DNA of 64,000 bases, from the NCBI GenBank assembly GCA_046339595.1, contig JBKDUF010000034.1, positions 16,542 to 80,541 on the forward strand. The letters are read 5' to 3'. Source of the DNA: Ga0077527 sp021300125. Its GTDB lineage: Bacteria > Pseudomonadota > Gammaproteobacteria > Burkholderiales > SG8-41. The notes beneath the pieces are model-generated. The model did not search any database. It saw only the letters and a list, made by a program, of their open reading frames with translations, and was not told the DNA's origin. This document shows, in pieces, positions 63,459 to 64,000 of this stretch (the stretch's first letter is position 1; every line of letters starts with the position of its first letter). Made by a program: the position numbers and the translations under genes.

Positions 63459-64000
63459 CTAGTTGAGCCGGTTGATCAGAGCGGTGTGGCGGGCCAGCTG
63501 CTGCGCCGTGCGCAGGCGCTCGGTCCGGACAATGTCCTGCAGTTCTGCAGCAGCGGTCCGGAAATCGGCATTGATGATAACATAATCAAAATCATGAACA
63601 TGCGCGATTTCCTCGCGCGCATTGGCGAGACGGGTGGCAATCACCTCCGGACTGTCTTGGGCGCGCGAGTTTAGCCGCTGCAGCAGGGCTTCGAAGGAGG
63701 GCGGCAGCACGAAAACCGCGATCGCCGAGGGCATCAGGCGGCGCACCTGGGCCGCACCCTGCCAGTCAATCTCAAGCACGATGTCGCTATCGCCGGTCAG
63801 CTGTTCCTCAACCCATCGTTTGGAGGTGCCGTAGCGGTTGCCGTGGACCACGGCCGATTCGAGCAGATCTCCCGCGGCCTCCAGCTTCTCGAACTGTTCC
63901 ATGCTGGTGAAATGGTAGTGACGGCCGTTGATTTCACCGGGGCGGGGCGCGCGGGTGGTGTATGACACCGACTTGCGCACGCGCGTGTCTGAAGCCAGCA
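63459..64000 (-). CDS. gmk: Guanylate kinase (partial, N-terminus outside window)
   Basis: The reading frame is open to the right edge, so the first part (including the P-loop) is missing; about 180 residues remain. Visible landmarks are S-V-S-Y-T-T-R-A-P-R-P-G-E, H-Y-H-F and D-I-V-L-E-I-D-W-Q-G-A, all GMP-binding parts of guanylate kinase. It phosphorylates GMP to GDP. The rpoZ start follows 22 bases after its stop. Confidence 0.95.
   Translation of the reverse strand, partial: LASDTRVRKSVSYTTRAPRPGEINGRHYHFTSMEQFEKLEAAGDLLESAVVHGNRYGTSKRWVEEQLTGDSDIVLEIDWQGAAQVRRLMPSAIAVFVLPPSFEALLQRLNSRAQDSPEVIATRLANAREEIAHVHDFDYVIINADFRTAAAELQDIVRTERLRTAQQLARHTALINRLN

Overview
The window is a high-GC stretch of a flagellated Gram-negative chromosome, almost certainly a betaproteobacterium. 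The reasons are the FlhDC master regulator followed directly by motAB, a Bug/TTT-type periplasmic binding protein, paired CaiB/BaiF CoA-transferases, and the gmk-rpoZ-spoT order. I saw no tRNA, rRNA, CRISPR array, insertion sequence or prophage gene.

Layout. (1) 1-8682 is a catabolic/CoA-ester region. It holds the end of a molybdenum hydroxylase operon (medium-subunit tail and [2Fe-2S] subunit), two class III CoA-transferases, two VOC proteins (one resembling methylmalonyl-CoA epimerase), a MenB/BadI-like crotonase, an Ldh-family dehydrogenase, and a divergent group with an alpha/beta hydrolase, a tiny zinc-ribbon protein and a Bug solute receptor. The substrate cannot be read from the sequence. 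(2) 8683-12015 is a decayed locus: remnants of an MlaC/Ttg2D-like protein fused to a GlrK-type kinase, a QseG-like lipoprotein, a GlrR-type sigma-54 response regulator with an internal deletion, and a small lipoprotein interrupted by a GGAAA repeat. (3) 12016-53546 is a nearly complete flagellar supercluster. In order: flhDC, motAB, a methyltransferase, an HDOD protein, flhBAFG-fliA; flgN-flgM and flgA (minus strand); flgBCDEFGHIJKL plus a lipoprotein; fliRQPONML, fliKJIHGF (minus strand); a receiver-less sigma-54 activator with fliE (plus strand); a PilZ flagellar-brake-like gene, fliTSD and fliC (minus strand). (4) 53547-60791 is a signalling island: a GGEEF diguanylate cyclase, a LuxR-type response regulator, a receiver-PAS-histidine kinase, a single-domain receiver, a small protein with a shortened chemoreceptor hairpin, and a receiver-PAS-GGDEF-EAL protein. 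(5) 61014-64000 is the housekeeping block spoT, rpoZ, gmk (cut by the window end).

How it fits together. FlhDC should start the cascade; the sigma-54 activator next to fliE probably adds an intermediate tier; FliA (sigma-28), restrained by FlgM, drives late genes. I found eight sigma-28-like sites sharing T(A/C)AAG-N14/15-GCCGT(A/T)A(T/A). They lie before motAB, flgM (two), fliD, fliC, the diguanylate cyclase, the GGDEF-EAL protein and the mini-chemoreceptor-like gene. This suggests that late flagellar control extends to c-di-GMP turnover, with the PilZ protein as a likely receiver of that signal. The main points to revisit are the decayed GlrK/QseG/GlrR locus, the mini-chemoreceptor protein, a short leader ORF overlapping flgB, the NPAH (not NPTH) cleavage motif of FlhB and the lysine-less P-loop of FlhG.
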